Positions 14,903 through 24,580 of a DNA stretch of 33,277 nt are shown one piece after another (the first letter of the stretch is position 1; every line of letters begins with the position of its first letter). The position numbers and the translations under genes were made by a program. Below the pieces are notes generated by a model, which saw nothing but the letters and a program-made list of their open reading frames with translations, was not told where the DNA came from and did no database searches. Source of the DNA: Cloacibacterium sp046296655 (GTDB lineage: Bacteria > Bacteroidota > Bacteroidia > Flavobacteriales > Weeksellaceae); the NCBI GenBank assembly GCA_046296655.1, contig JBKBLE010000027.1:1-33277 (forward strand). Reading direction: 5' to 3'.

Positions 14903-17686
14903 TTATAATTTTTCAGCAACAAACTTCGCTGTTCTAGAGAATTTATCTTTGGCTAAATCTTCTGGAGTACCTGCAAAAACCACTTCGCCACCGTGTTTTC
15001 CAGCATCTGGACCGATGTCTATAATATAATCAGCTGACTTAATAATATCTGGTTGATGTTCAATCACAATCACAGAATGTCCTAATCCAATTAAAGATTG
15101 AAGCGATTTCAAAAGTTTATTGATATCATGAAAATGCAATCCTGTACTCGGTTCATCGAAAACGAAAAGGGTTTTTTCTGTAGTCGCTCCTTTTACCAAA
15201 AACGAAGCCAGTTTTACTCTTTGAGCTTCACCACCAGAAAGCGTAGAAGAACTTTGCCCTAATTGCAAATATCCTAAACCTACATCTTGAAGAGGCTTCA
15301 ACTTAGTTACAATTTTTTCTTCGTGGTTTTCAGAGAAAAATTCAAGTGCTTCATCTACAGTCATGTGTAAAATATCCGAAATATTTTTTTCATCATATTT
15401 CACTTCCAGAATTTCATCTTTAAAACGAGTTCCATGGCAATGTTCACATTCCAGTTCAATATCTGCCATAAACTGCATAGAAACCGTAATTACACCTTCT
15501 CCTTTACATTCATCACATCTTCCACCATCTACGTTGAAAGAAAAATGTTTTGGTTTCAGCCCTTGAACTTTTGCAGATTTCTGCTTCGCAAAAAGGTCTC
15601 TGATGTCGTCATAAGCTTTCAAATAAGTGACAGGATTAGAACGAGATGATTTTCCGATTGGATTTTGGTCGATGAGTTCTATATTTTGAATCACTTTTTT
15701 AGGAAATTCCACCGAATCGTAATCTGCTTTTTTACCGCCCATTCCTAATTCTATTTGAATGGCATTCGTGAGAATTTCTTTCATTAAAGTAGATTTTCCA
15801 CTTCCCGAAACGCCCGAAATTACGGTAAGAACTTCCAAAGGAACATCTACATCTATGTTTTTAAGATTATTTTGTCTTGCTCCTTTTATTTTGATGAATT
15901 CTTTCGGTTTTCTTCTGGTTTTAGGAACTTCTATTTCTAATCTTCCTGTTAAATATTTCGAGGTTAAAGTATCTGCGTTTTTCAATTCCTTGAAATTTCC
16001 TGAAAAAACCAATTCACCACCTAAAAATCCAGCTTCAGGACCAATATCAATTATGTAATCCGCCGCTTTCATCACGTCTTCATCGTGTTCTACCACAATC
16101 ACCGTATTTCCTAAATCTCGAAGATTTTTTAAAACTTCAATTAAATTTTCGGTATCTCGTGAATGCAGACCAATACTTGGTTCATCTAGAATATAAATAC
16201 TTCCTACCAAAGAACTTCCAAGAGAAGTCGCAAGATTAATTCTCTGCGATTCTCCACCAGAAAGCGTGTTAGAAGTTCTATTTAAAGTCAAATAGCCTAA
16301 CCCAACTTTATTCAAAAATTCTAAACGAGTAACAATTTCATAGGTCAATCTTTTGGCGATTTCCGCATCGTGTTGGTTCAGTTTCAAATTTTTCATCAAT
16401 GGTAAAAGCTCATCTAAAGGAATTTCTACCAAAGATTGAATGTTGTGTCCGTCAATTTTTACGTATTCCGTTTCAGGACGAAGACGTTTTCCTTCGCAAG
16501 TAGGGCAAGTTGTTTTTCCACGATATCTGGAAAGCATCACTCTGTACTGAATTTTGTACAAATTTTCTTCTAGCATTTTGAAAAAATTATCAATACTTGG
16601 GAAGTTTTTGGTTTTATCGCCTCTCCAAAGATAATTTTTCTGCTCTTTCGTGAGTTGATAATACGGTTTATGAATCGGGAAATCTTTCGCTTTTTTAATG
16701 AAATCTTTTTTCCATTCGCTCATTGTTTCGCCTCGCCAACAAGCAACTGCATCTTCAAAAACGGATAAATTCTTGTTCGGGATTACCAAATCTTCATCTA
16801 TGCCGATGACTTTTCCATAACCTTCACATTCCGGACAAGCGCCATAAGGATTATTAAAGCTAAAAAAATGAACATTGGGTTCGTTAAAAGTAATGCCATC
16901 GAGTTCAAATTTATTTGAAAATTCTTTTACGTTTCCACTTTCAACTTCTTTTAAAGAGCAAGTTCCGTGTCCTTCATAAAACGCCATTTGAACAGAATCT
17001 GCCAATCTTTGAAGGAAATGTTCGTCATTGTCATAAGAAAATCTATCAATAACGAGATTGATTTCCATCGATTCTTCTGGAACGAAACCAAAACTTTCTA
17101 AATCTTCAATATTCGCAAGGTTTCCATTGATTTCTAATCTTGTAAAGCCTGCAACTTTCAAGGTTTTAAGTAAATCTTTAAATTTTTTAACCTCAAATTG
17201 AAGCGGCGCTCTTAAAAGAAATGTTTTTCCTTCATTTTTTTCGATATAATCGATCACATCTGTCACCGAATCTTTTTTCACTTCGTCTCCAGAAATAGGA
17301 GAGTAGGTTCTGCCAACTCTAGCAAAAAGGAGTTTCAGATAATCGTAGATTTCTGTAGATGTTCCTACTGTAGAACGAGGATTGCTAGAAATCACTTTTT
17401 GTTGAATGGCAATAGATGGCGCTAACCCTTTGATGTCGTCAATTTTTGGTTTTTCTAGTTTACCAAGAAATTGTCTGGCATAAGAACTCAAAGATTCTAC
17501 ATAACGTCTCTGTCCTTCTGCGTAAATCGTGTCAAAAGCAAGCGAAGATTTTCCGCTTCCTGAAACGCCAGTAATCACGATGAGTTTGTTTTTCGGAATC
17601 AGTACATCTATGTTCTTGAGATTATTAAGATGCGCGTTTTTTACGAAAATATGCTTTTTGATATCGATTTCTTGTGTTGTAGTCAT
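14903..17686 (-). CDS. uvrA: UvrA, excinuclease ABC subunit A
   Basis: This is the DNA-damage recognition ATPase of nucleotide excision repair, 927 residues, normal for the family. Two ABC modules are present: Walker A GVSGSGKSS near residue 39 and GVSGSGKST near 634, with signatures LSGGESQR and LSGGEAQR and Walker B DEPSIGLH and DEPSTGLH. Zinc-finger cysteines appear as CPECEGYG and CPTCEGKR in the first half and as CDECKGEG with CEHCHGTR in the second. UvrA dimers load UvrB at lesions. The gene is divergent from the TonB-dependent receptor gene across 313 bp and leads a two-gene unit with the hydrolase. No SOS box can be recognised. The call is secure. Confidence 0.98.
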   Translation of the reverse strand: MTTTQEIDIKKHIFVKNAHLNNLKNIDVLIPKNKLIVITGVSGSGKSSLAFDTIYAEGQRRYVESLSSYARQFLGKLEKPKIDDIKGLAPSIAIQQKVISSNPRSTVGTSTEIYDYLKLLFARVGRTYSPISGDEVKKDSVTDVIDYIEKNEGKTFLLRAPLQFEVKKFKDLLKTLKVAGFTRLEINGNLANIEDLESFGFVPEESMEINLVIDRFSYDNDEHFLQRLADSVQMAFYEGHGTCSLKEVESGNVKEFSNKFELDGITFNEPNVHFFSFNNPYGACPECEGYGKVIGIDEDLVIPNKNLSVFEDAVACWRGETMSEWKKDFIKKAKDFPIHKPYYQLTKEQKNYLWRGDKTKNFPSIDNFFKMLEENLYKIQYRVMLSRYRGKTTCPTCEGKRLRPETEYVKIDGHNIQSLVEIPLDELLPLMKNLKLNQHDAEIAKRLTYEIVTRLEFLNKVGLGYLTLNRTSNTLSGGESQRINLATSLGSSLVGSIYILDEPSIGLHSRDTENLIEVLKNLRDLGNTVIVVEHDEDVMKAADYIIDIGPEAGFLGGELVFSGNFKELKNADTLTSKYLTGRLEIEVPKTRRKPKEFIKIKGARQNNLKNIDVDVPLEVLTVISGVSGSGKSTLMKEILTNAIQIELGMGGKKADYDSVEFPKKVIQNIELIDQNPIGKSSRSNPVTYLKAYDDIRDLFAKQKSAKVQGLKPKHFSFNVDGGRCDECKGEGVITVSMQFMADIELECEHCHGTRFKDEILEVKYDEKNISDILHMTVDEALEFFSENHEEKIVTKLKPLQDVGLGYLQLGQSSSTLSGGEAQRVKLASFLVKGATTEKTLFVFDEPSTGLHFHDINKLLKSLQSLIGLGHSVIVIEHQPDIIKSADYIIDIGPDAGKHGGEVVFAGTPEDLAKDKFSRTAKFVAEKL

Positions 17687-17999
17687 AATGAATTGAAGAA
17701 GAGCAAAATTACGGAAAAATTACCAAATTTTGAAAGGAGAATTATGGATAAAACTTGTAAACTTTAACATGAAATAATTTGAGAATTCAAAAAAATGCAA
17801 TTTTTAGAGTTCAAATTGTAATAAACTAAAAACCATTAATTTCTTAATGTGAAATTTGATGAAAATGAGATAGCTAGAGAATTTATCTAGCAACTATAAA
17901 GGACGCAGATATTTTTTGTGTCCTTTTTTATTTGTAAAAAATTTTAATAATTTTAATTTTTTTAGTCTAAATTTTTCATATAAATTTGGCCGATTTTTT
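17687..17999. other. uvrA-receptor intergenic region; possible leader or small RNA
   Basis: No protein gene is seen in these 313 bp. Plus-strand structure includes a small hairpin GCTAGA-GAATTTA-TCTAGC (about 17872-17890), directly followed by the terminator-like hairpin at 17898-17926. A perfect -7 element TAAATTTG (17981-17988) lies 11 bp before the receptor start with no clear -33 TTG. The receptor mRNA may therefore start downstream of the hairpin, leaving the hairpin pair as a separate small RNA, or there may be a longer attenuated leader. No cobalamin riboswitch core was recognised. Confidence 0.4.
17898..17929 (+). terminator. Terminator-like hairpin upstream of the TonB-dependent receptor
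   Basis: A 10-bp stem with one G-T pair, AAAGGACGCA (17898-17907) and TGTGTCCTTT (17917-17926), is followed by further T residues. It lies 71 bp before the receptor start, downstream of a small GCTAGA/TCTAGC hairpin. Confidence 0.6.
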
Positions 18000-19808
18000 A
18001 TGAAAAATTATAATATGAAAAAAACAATTTTAAGCGCCGCTCTGTTGGCACTTTTCGTAAGTGTTCATGCTCAAGAAAGAACAATTGATGAGGTAGAATT
18101 AACTGGTAAACTGGTGAATATGCCTTTCAAAAAATCTAATGTAAATATCACAGTTATTACAAAATCTGAAATTCAGAATAGTCCCGCTCAAAGCATTGAA
18201 GAAGTAATTGCCTATTATACGGGTGCAGATATCAGAAAACGTGGTGCAAATGGCGTTCAGACCGATATTTCTCTCAGAGGAAGTTCTTTTGAACAAGTTT
18301 TGGTTCTGGTGAATGGCGTGAGAATGAATGATGCGCAAACTGGTCACAATACCATGAATTTTCCGTTTGATTTGGCTTCTGTAGAAAAAATTGAAATCTT
18401 AAAAGGGCCTGCTGCAAGAAGATACGGACAAGGAGCTTATGCAGGTGTGGTAAATGTAGTGACCAAAGTTTCTGCAGAAAACAATTTAACGATTAATGGT
18501 GAAGTTGGGGATTTTTCTACGCATGGTTTCGGTGTTGCTGCGAATTTCGGGGGTGAAAAATTTAGAAATTTTATTCAGGTTAATAATACAGAATCAAATG
18601 GTTATCGATACAATACCGATTATAAAATTAAAAATATCTGGTATCAAAATCAATTTGATATAGAAAATGGAAATGTGAAATTTCAGGCTGGAATTCAAGA
18701 GAAAAAGTTCGGAGCCAATGGTTTTTATGCTTCACCAGCTTTCAAAGATCAATATGAAGAAGTGCAAACTTCTTTAGTAGCGGCTTCTCTAGAGAAAAAA
18801 GTGAACGAAAATTTAGGTTTTGCAACGCGTTTGTATTGGAGAAGAGCACAAGATATGTATTTATTCATCAGAAATAATCCTGCAGTGTACAGAAATATGC
18901 ACATCGGGAATAATGTAGGAATTGATGCGAATGTAAATTACAAATCAGAACTCGGAATTACAGGATTGGGAGTAGATGTTAGAAAAGAATTTCTAGAAAG
19001 TAACCGATTAGGAAGCAGAGAAAGAACAGTTACCAATGCTTTTCTAGAGCATCATCTGTCGTTTTTTGATGAAAAATTAAACATTACTCCGGGAATTTCT
19101 TTTACGAATTTTAGCAATGATAAAACCTATTTTTATCCAGGAATTGATGCAAGTTTTACCAACGGAAATTCTAAATTTTTCGGGAATTTTTCTAAGGTGA
19201 ATAGAATTCCTACTTACACGGATTTGTACTACGTAAGTCCTTCTGAACAAGGAAATGCAAATTTGGTGGCCGAAGAAGCATTAACAGGAGAGTTCGGTTA
19301 TATTTTCAAAACCAATAAAACTTTGCTCAAAGCATCTGCATTTTGGAGAAAATCTGATAACGCTATCGATTGGCAAAAAGCTACGCCAACTTCACCTTGG
19401 ATTGCACAAAATATCGGGAAAATTGAAACCAAAGGTGTAGAATTAGAAGCAGATTATCAATTCGCTTCATGGATTGGAACTTCTGTAGGTTATACGTATA
19501 TAGATAATCAAAGATTGGACAGCAATATTGTTTCCAGATATTCTTTAGACAATTTAAAGCATCAGTTGGTAGCGAAGTTGAGAAATAAATTTGGAAATTT
19601 TTCGAATGAACTGATTTACAGACATAATGATAGGGTTTCTCTAGGAAGTTATAATCTATTAGACAATAAATTAAACTACACTGCAAAACAGTTTAACATC
19701 TACGTTTTGGTGAATAACATTACGAATGTAAAATACACCGAAACCTCTCTGGTAGAAATGCCCGGAACGTGGTTCCATCTAGGTTTTACTTATCAATTTA
19801 AATTGTAG
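18000..19808 (+). CDS. TonB-dependent outer-membrane receptor (BtuB/CirA-like size)
   Basis: This is an outer-membrane active-transport receptor of about 602 residues. I start it at 18000 (MKNYNMKKT) or five codons later at 18015. The frame is open to 17916, but only these starts give a proper signal peptide, cleaved after VHAQ. A plug domain follows (NVNITVITKSEI, then ISLRGSSFEQVLVLVNGVRMND, then ILKGPAARRYGQGAYAGVVNVVTK). A beta-barrel then runs to the C-terminus and ends in aromatic-rich GFTYQFKL, a normal barrel end. It lacks the N-terminal CarboxypepD-like extension of SusC proteins, and its compact size suggests a siderophore or cobalamin type. The substrate is unknown. A strong terminator follows. 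Confidence 0.9.
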   Translation: MKNYNMKKTILSAALLALFVSVHAQERTIDEVELTGKLVNMPFKKSNVNITVITKSEIQNSPAQSIEEVIAYYTGADIRKRGANGVQTDISLRGSSFEQVLVLVNGVRMNDAQTGHNTMNFPFDLASVEKIEILKGPAARRYGQGAYAGVVNVVTKVSAENNLTINGEVGDFSTHGFGVAANFGGEKFRNFIQVNNTESNGYRYNTDYKIKNIWYQNQFDIENGNVKFQAGIQEKKFGANGFYASPAFKDQYEEVQTSLVAASLEKKVNENLGFATRLYWRRAQDMYLFIRNNPAVYRNMHIGNNVGIDANVNYKSELGITGLGVDVRKEFLESNRLGSRERTVTNAFLEHHLSFFDEKLNITPGISFTNFSNDKTYFYPGIDASFTNGNSKFFGNFSKVNRIPTYTDLYYVSPSEQGNANLVAEEALTGEFGYIFKTNKTLLKASAFWRKSDNAIDWQKATPTSPWIAQNIGKIETKGVELEADYQFASWIGTSVGYTYIDNQRLDSNIVSRYSLDNLKHQLVAKLRNKFGNFSNELIYRHNDRVSLGSYNLLDNKLNYTAKQFNIYVLVNNITNVKYTETSLVEMPGTWFHLGFTYQFKL

Positions 19809-19813
19809 TACTT

Positions 19814-19849
19814 AAATCCCGAGAAAAAATCTTTTCTCGGGATTTTTTT
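19814..19849 (+). terminator. Intrinsic terminator after the TonB-dependent receptor
   Basis: A perfect 14-bp stem, AAATCCCGAGAAAA (19814-19827) with TTTTCTCGGGATTT (19832-19845) around an AATC loop, ends in a T-run, 6 bp beyond the receptor stop. Confidence 0.9.
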
Positions 19850-19917
19850 ATAGAAAATGCCCATTAAAAAAGAAAAATTTCGTTACTTTTACCAAAGGAT
19901 TAATCATTTGAAAAACC

Positions 19918-20545
19918 ATGAAAAAACTTATTATTCTTTTCCATCTTTTCATTGTTCTCTTATTCCCAAGAAGATTTTAAGAAAAAAATAGCGCAAGATG
20001 CTTGTAAATGCATTGGAGAAATAAAATTGGAGAAAAAATCTAAAGAAATGATGCAGATGCAATTAGGCTTGTGTTTCATAAAAGTTTCTACTCCTTACAA
20101 AGAGCAAATCAAAAAAGAATACGGCATAGATTTGTCCAAAGATATTACCAATGACGAAAAAATGGGAGAATTGGGCGAAAAAATGGGAATACTTATGGTT
20201 TCAGAATGTGCGGATACTTTTATCAATTTTGTAGACCAGTCTGGTCTTGCCGATGAATATGCTCAAGAATCTTCTGCAGAAGTAAATTCAGCGGAATTTA
20301 TGAATGGCGAAATCACCAAAATAGAAAAAGATGCCTTCGTGATTTATTATTTAAAAGGTGATAATGGTATTTTGACCAGATTTTATTGGATTTCTAATGT
20401 AGATTCTAATATAGAACTCGAAAAGAAATATCAAGATTTAGTAGGTAAAAAAGTAAATCTCACTTATTACTCTGCTGATATCTTTGACCATAAAATAAAT
20501 GACTACAGAAAAGTCAATATTCTCTCAATGTTGAAAACTGAATAA
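19918..20545 (+). pseudogene. Small secreted protein, signal peptide out of frame (poly-A frameshift)
   Basis: The main frame is open from 19952, where only a TTG is available, and encodes about 197 residues beginning just after a signal peptide (SYSQEDFKKKIAQDACKC). An ATG at 19918 begins in another frame and stops after 20 residues. Removing one A from the six-A run at 19921-19926 joins them into MKNLLFFSIFSLFSYSQ, a good Bacteroidota signal peptide. The mature part has paired cysteines (CKC, C in GLCF, C in SECAD) and no family I recognise. It may be a conserved Flavobacteriia secreted protein. Either a real one-base insertion or a homopolymer sequencing error is present. Confidence 0.72.
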
Positions 20546-20564
20546 AATTTAATGATTTTCGACT

Positions 20565-20594
20565 TTGTCTATTATTATCAAAATTGTATCTTTG
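20565..20594 (+). promoter_or_regulatory. dnaN promoter
   Basis: TTG (20565-20567), a 19-nt spacer and TATCTTTG (20587-20594) make a perfect Bacteroidota housekeeping promoter (TTG-N19-TAnnTTTG), 22 bp before the dnaN start. Confidence 0.75.
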
Positions 20595-20616
20595 TATATT
20601 AATAATTTTTTAATTT

Positions 20617-21747
20617 ATGAAATTTATAGTTGCAAGTGGCGAATTACAGAAAGCTCTTAACGTGGTAAGTGGTGTAATTTCTAGTTCGCAGTCAAGACCC
20701 ATTTTAGAAAATTTTCTTTTTGAATTAGAAAATGAAATTCTAAAAATAACTGCTTCTGATGGCGAAACCACACTTATTACTTCTCTTGCTGTAAAATCTG
20801 ATGATCAAGGCAAAATTGCTGTTCCTGCAAAAATTTTTCAAGATTTAATTAAAACTTTTGGAGACCAACCGCTTACTTTTTCAGTGAAAGATTCTGAGTC
20901 TGGTGAAGGTGGTCTTTTAGAAATTTTAGACGAAAAAGACAATTACGAAGTAGCGCTAGATAATGCAGAAGATTATCCAGAATTACCAGAATTTGATGCG
21001 TCACAAAAAGTTACGCTAGCTTCTGGAGTTCTTGCAGATGCACTAAGCAATACCTTGTTTGCAACAAGCAACGATTCTCTAAGACCTGTGATGACGGGAG
21101 TTCTTTTCCAATTTACAGAAACAGAAACTAATTTCGTATCTACAGATTCTCACAGATTAGTGGTGTATAAAAGAACAGATATTACCAATAAAGAAGCGGT
21201 AGAATTTATCATGCCGAAGAAACCTTTGTCTATTTTCAAAAATATTTTGTCAAATTCTAATGACGAAGTTACCATCGAGTTTAATGAAAATATGGCGAAA
21301 TTCACTTTCGGAGAAAATATCTGGATTTGTAGACTAATTGACGGAAAATATCCTAATTACTCTGCTGTAATTCCTAAAGAAAATCCGAATGTTTTGACGG
21401 TAAACAGAAACTTATTGCTAAGTTCTATCAGAAGAGCAAGTATTTTATCAAACAAATCTACCAACCAAGTAAGATTTAAGCTTTCTGGTAATGTGTTACA
21501 TCTTCATGCAGAAGATACAGAATACGCAAACAAAGCAGATATGAATATTCCTTGTGATTACAAAGGTGAAGATATCAACATTGGTTTCAGTTCTAAATTT
21601 TTAACAGAAATGTTATCTGTTTTAGGTTCAGAAGATATCACGTTGAAAATGTCTCAACCCAACAGACCAGGAATTGTAGAACCAGTTGACGGTTTAGACG
21701 AAAACGAACACATCTTAATGCTTTCTATGCCAGTAATTGGAATGTAA
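20617..21747 (+). CDS. dnaN: DnaN, DNA polymerase III beta sliding clamp
   Basis: This is the ring-shaped clamp that tethers DNA polymerase III and other replication and repair proteins to DNA. The 376 residues form three similar domains, recognisable by MKFIVASGELQKALNVVSGVI at the start (shown here only in part as landmark), the SSSQSRPILENF segment, LRPVMTGVLFQF at the start of the second domain and ALSNTLF-type helices. The C-terminus HILMLSMPVIGM corresponds to the family ending that forms part of the peptide-binding groove. The length is standard. It is not next to dnaA or gyrB here, as is usual in Bacteroidota. A textbook promoter precedes it, and two hairpins follow the stop. Confidence 0.97.
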   Translation: MKFIVASGELQKALNVVSGVISSSQSRPILENFLFELENEILKITASDGETTLITSLAVKSDDQGKIAVPAKIFQDLIKTFGDQPLTFSVKDSESGEGGLLEILDEKDNYEVALDNAEDYPELPEFDASQKVTLASGVLADALSNTLFATSNDSLRPVMTGVLFQFTETETNFVSTDSHRLVVYKRTDITNKEAVEFIMPKKPLSIFKNILSNSNDEVTIEFNENMAKFTFGENIWICRLIDGKYPNYSAVIPKENPNVLTVNRNLLLSSIRRASILSNKSTNQVRFKLSGNVLHLHAEDTEYANKADMNIPCDYKGEDINIGFSSKFLTEMLSVLGSEDITLKMSQPNRPGIVEPVDGLDENEHILMLSMPVIGM

Positions 21748-21755
21748 TTTTGTAG

Positions 21756-21832
21756 TGACAAGTCGAGACTTGTCAATATTAAAATTTAAAATATATCCAA
21801 AGAGTCGTCCGAAATTTCGAGACGACTTTTTT
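21756..21832 (+). terminator. Two hairpins after dnaN, the second a T-tailed terminator
   Basis: The palindrome TGACAAGTC-GA-GACTTGTCA lies at 21756-21775. The second, AGTCGTC (21803-21809) with GACGACT (21821-21827) and an inner GAAA/TTTC pair, ends in TTTTTT. The second is the better terminator. Confidence 0.7.
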
Positions 21833-21940
21833 ATTGAATTATAATTTGGCTTTATCCAAACCCTAATTTGCAATTCTAAAATTTCCTAATCTCTCAAAAA
21901 ATCACGATATTTGCAAACTTATAAAAGTTATTTGTTTTTT

Positions 21941-21975
21941 GATATCTCAAATCTCAAATCTCAAATCTCAAATCT
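21941..21975. repeat. 7-bp tandem repeat before pheT
   Basis: ATCTCAA repeats about four times in tandem immediately ahead of the pheT start. It occupies the leader region where a -7 element or ribosome contact would lie, so copy-number change could affect pheT expression. Confidence 0.6.
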
Positions 21976-21984
21976 TTTTAAAAA

Positions 21985-24417
21985 ATGAAAATCTCAAACA
22001 ATTGGTTAAAAGACTTTATCAAAACAGATTTAGCAACAGATAAAATTGGTGCATTTCTTACAGATATTGGTCTTGAAGTAGAAGGAATAGAAAAATTTGA
22101 ATCTGTAAAAGGCAGTTTAGAAGGAATCGTAGTGGGAAAAGTTTTGACTTGCGAACAACATCCTAATGCAGATAAACTCAAAAAAACTACTGTAGATATT
22201 GGTGGTGGCCAAATTTTAGAAATTGTTTGTGGCGCTCCTAATGTTGCTACTGGTCAAACCGTTCCTGTTGCTGTAATTGGCACTAAAATTTATGCTAAAG
22301 ACGGCAGTGCTTTCGAAATGAAAGAAGTAAAAATTCGTGGAGAAAAATCTCAAGGAATGATTTGTGCAGAAGATGAGTTAGGACTTTCAGACGATCACGG
22401 CGGAATTATGGTTCTAGACGAAGAAATCTACCAAGTAGGAGAACCTTTTGCAAAATATTTTAATTTAACCAATGATGAGGTTTACGAAATCGGTTTAACA
22501 CCAAACAGAACAGACGCAATGTCTCACTATGGTGTTGCAAGAGATTTACATGCTTTTCTTTCAACTAATGGTTTAAAATCAGAATTCGAAAAAGTTTCTA
22601 CAGTTTTAGTGAATACAGAAGGAGAACATGGTTTTGAACTGGAAGTAGAAGATGAAGCATTATGCCCAAGATATATTGGTGCTGTAATCGAAAATGTAAA
22701 AATTTCAGAATCTCCAGAATGGTTGAAAGACAGATTAAAAGCCATCGGTCTTTCGCCAATTAATAATGTAGTAGACATTACCAATTATATTTTACATGGA
22801 TTTGGTCAGCCACTTCATGCTTTTGATGCAGATAAAATTGCTGGTAAAAAAGTAAAAGTAGGCGTAAATGATGCAGGAACTAAGTTTGTAACTCTTGATG
22901 GAGTAGAAAGAACGCTTAATGGTTCAGAAATCATGATTAAAGACGGAAATAACAAGCCAATGTGTATTGGTGGAGTTTTCGGAGGAAATGACAGTGGCGT
23001 TTCTGAATCTACCACCACAATTTTCTTAGAGTCTGCTTATTTCAATCCAGTAGCGATTAGAAAAGCGGCTAAAGCTCATGGTTTAAATACTGATGCTTCT
23101 TTCCGTTTTGAACGTGGAGTAGACCCTAACAATACCAGAACTACGATTACTCATGCCATCAAAATGATTGAAGAAATCGCTGGTGGTAAAAAAGTAGGAA
23201 ATCTGTTAGAATTTTATCCTAAAAAAATAGAAGACACTAAAGTTATTTTTAGATACTCTCAACTTGATAAAATTTTAGGCATTAAAATTCACAGAGAAAA
23301 AGTAAAAGAAATTTTAAAATCTCTAGAAATTTCTGTTCTTAATGATATTCCAGACGGTTTAGAATTGTCGGTTCCGGCTTACAGAGCAGATGTTACCAGA
23401 GAAATAGACGTGATAGAAGAAATTCTTAGAATTTACGGTTATAATAAAGTAGATGCACCTCAAAAAATAGCATTTACTCCAGTAAAATTAAGTGTAAATG
23501 ACCAAGACGAACTAGAAAATTCTTGGGCAAGAACGCTTCAAAGCAATGGTTTCAATGAAGTGATGAACAATTCTCTTACTTCTGTTAAAGATGAAACCAA
23601 CGCTGTAAAACTCTTAAATCCTTTGAGTGGAGATTTAGCCTTTATGAGAAAATCTTTATTAGAAGGGCTTTTAGGAAATGCAGTTTATAATATTAACCGT
23701 AAAAATCCAGACATCAAATTCTTCGAATTGGGTAAAATTTATCACAAGTTCGAATCAAGCGAAGCGTATCTTGACCAAAGGGAAAAAAAGTATGAAGAAA
23801 GAAAACAATTAGCATTGCTTACAACTGGTAGAACGTATGCAGAAAACTGGTTGATGCCAAAATCTGCCTCTGATTTTTACATGCTAAAAGCTTATGTGAA
23901 ATTACTTCTTGACCGATTAAATCTAGTTACAGAAGAAAAATCTTTAGAAGATGAAAGATTCGGTGATGCTTTAGAAATTACAGCAAATGGAAAAACCATT
24001 GCCAGATTAGGAAAAGTATCTCCTAAACTGTTGAAAGAGTTTGATATAGACCAAGATTGCTTCTATGCAGAAATAGAGTTAGAAACTTGTCAAGCGCTTA
24101 GAAAAACAGATAATTTCAAATTCGTAGATATTCCGAAATTCAACAAAATCAGAAGAGATTTAGCGCTATTGGTAGATAAAGATGTTTCTTATGCAGATTT
24201 ATATGCTTCGGCAAGAAAAAATAAATCTAAATTTTTGAAAAATATCAATCTATTTGACGTTTACGAAGGCAAAAACTTACCAGAAGGCAAGAAATCTTAC
24301 GCGATGAGTTTCGAGCTGTTAAACGAGGAAAAAACCTTAGAAGACAAAGAAATTACAGAAGTAATGAACTCGCTGATTAAGAATTTCCAAAAAGAATTCA
24401 GAGCAGAATTAAGATAA
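21985..24417 (+). CDS. pheT: PheT, phenylalanyl-tRNA synthetase beta subunit
   Basis: This 810-residue protein charges tRNA-Phe as an alpha2-beta2 enzyme with PheS. Domains run in family order. The N-terminal segment MKISNNWLKDF is followed by the EMAP/Arc1-like tRNA-binding domain (about residues 40-150, with CEQHPNADKLK and GAPNV). Then come the B3/B4 editing domain (GLTPNRTDAMSHYG, DITNYILHGFGQPLHAFD), the B5 domain (DVTREIDVIEEILRIYGYNK near 470), the catalytic-like core, and the C-terminal anticodon-binding FDX-ACB domain (KFNKIRRDLALLVDKDVSY to the end). pheS is not adjacent, so the subunits are encoded apart, as is frequent in Bacteroidota. A terminator follows. Confidence 0.98.
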   Translation: MKISNNWLKDFIKTDLATDKIGAFLTDIGLEVEGIEKFESVKGSLEGIVVGKVLTCEQHPNADKLKKTTVDIGGGQILEIVCGAPNVATGQTVPVAVIGTKIYAKDGSAFEMKEVKIRGEKSQGMICAEDELGLSDDHGGIMVLDEEIYQVGEPFAKYFNLTNDEVYEIGLTPNRTDAMSHYGVARDLHAFLSTNGLKSEFEKVSTVLVNTEGEHGFELEVEDEALCPRYIGAVIENVKISESPEWLKDRLKAIGLSPINNVVDITNYILHGFGQPLHAFDADKIAGKKVKVGVNDAGTKFVTLDGVERTLNGSEIMIKDGNNKPMCIGGVFGGNDSGVSESTTTIFLESAYFNPVAIRKAAKAHGLNTDASFRFERGVDPNNTRTTITHAIKMIEEIAGGKKVGNLLEFYPKKIEDTKVIFRYSQLDKILGIKIHREKVKEILKSLEISVLNDIPDGLELSVPAYRADVTREIDVIEEILRIYGYNKVDAPQKIAFTPVKLSVNDQDELENSWARTLQSNGFNEVMNNSLTSVKDETNAVKLLNPLSGDLAFMRKSLLEGLLGNAVYNINRKNPDIKFFELGKIYHKFESSEAYLDQREKKYEERKQLALLTTGRTYAENWLMPKSASDFYMLKAYVKLLLDRLNLVTEEKSLEDERFGDALEITANGKTIARLGKVSPKLLKEFDIDQDCFYAEIELETCQALRKTDNFKFVDIPKFNKIRRDLALLVDKDVSYADLYASARKNKSKFLKNINLFDVYEGKNLPEGKKSYAMSFELLNEEKTLEDKEITEVMNSLIKNFQKEFRAELR

Positions 24418-24431
24418 TTTAGTAAAAATTT

Positions 24432-24466
24432 AAGTCGAGATGAGAATAGAAATCTCGACTTTTTTC
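24432..24466 (+). terminator. Intrinsic terminator after pheT
   Basis: A 10-bp stem, AAGTCGAGAT (24432-24441) with ATCTCGACTT (24452-24461), ends in TTTTTC, 15 bp beyond the pheT stop. Confidence 0.85.
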
Positions 24467-24580
24467 TTACATTTGAAAGATAAATTTTTAGAATATGAAA
24501 TCGCCATAATTTGCAAATATCAATGCTCTTTAATATCCAGCGATTGCATATGACCTTTAAAAAACAATAAATATCTTCAT

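Noticed and set aside
17700..17999. Cobalamin riboswitch ahead of the BtuB-sized receptor
   Set aside because: The conserved B12-box and core segments are not recognisable. Only simple hairpins are present.
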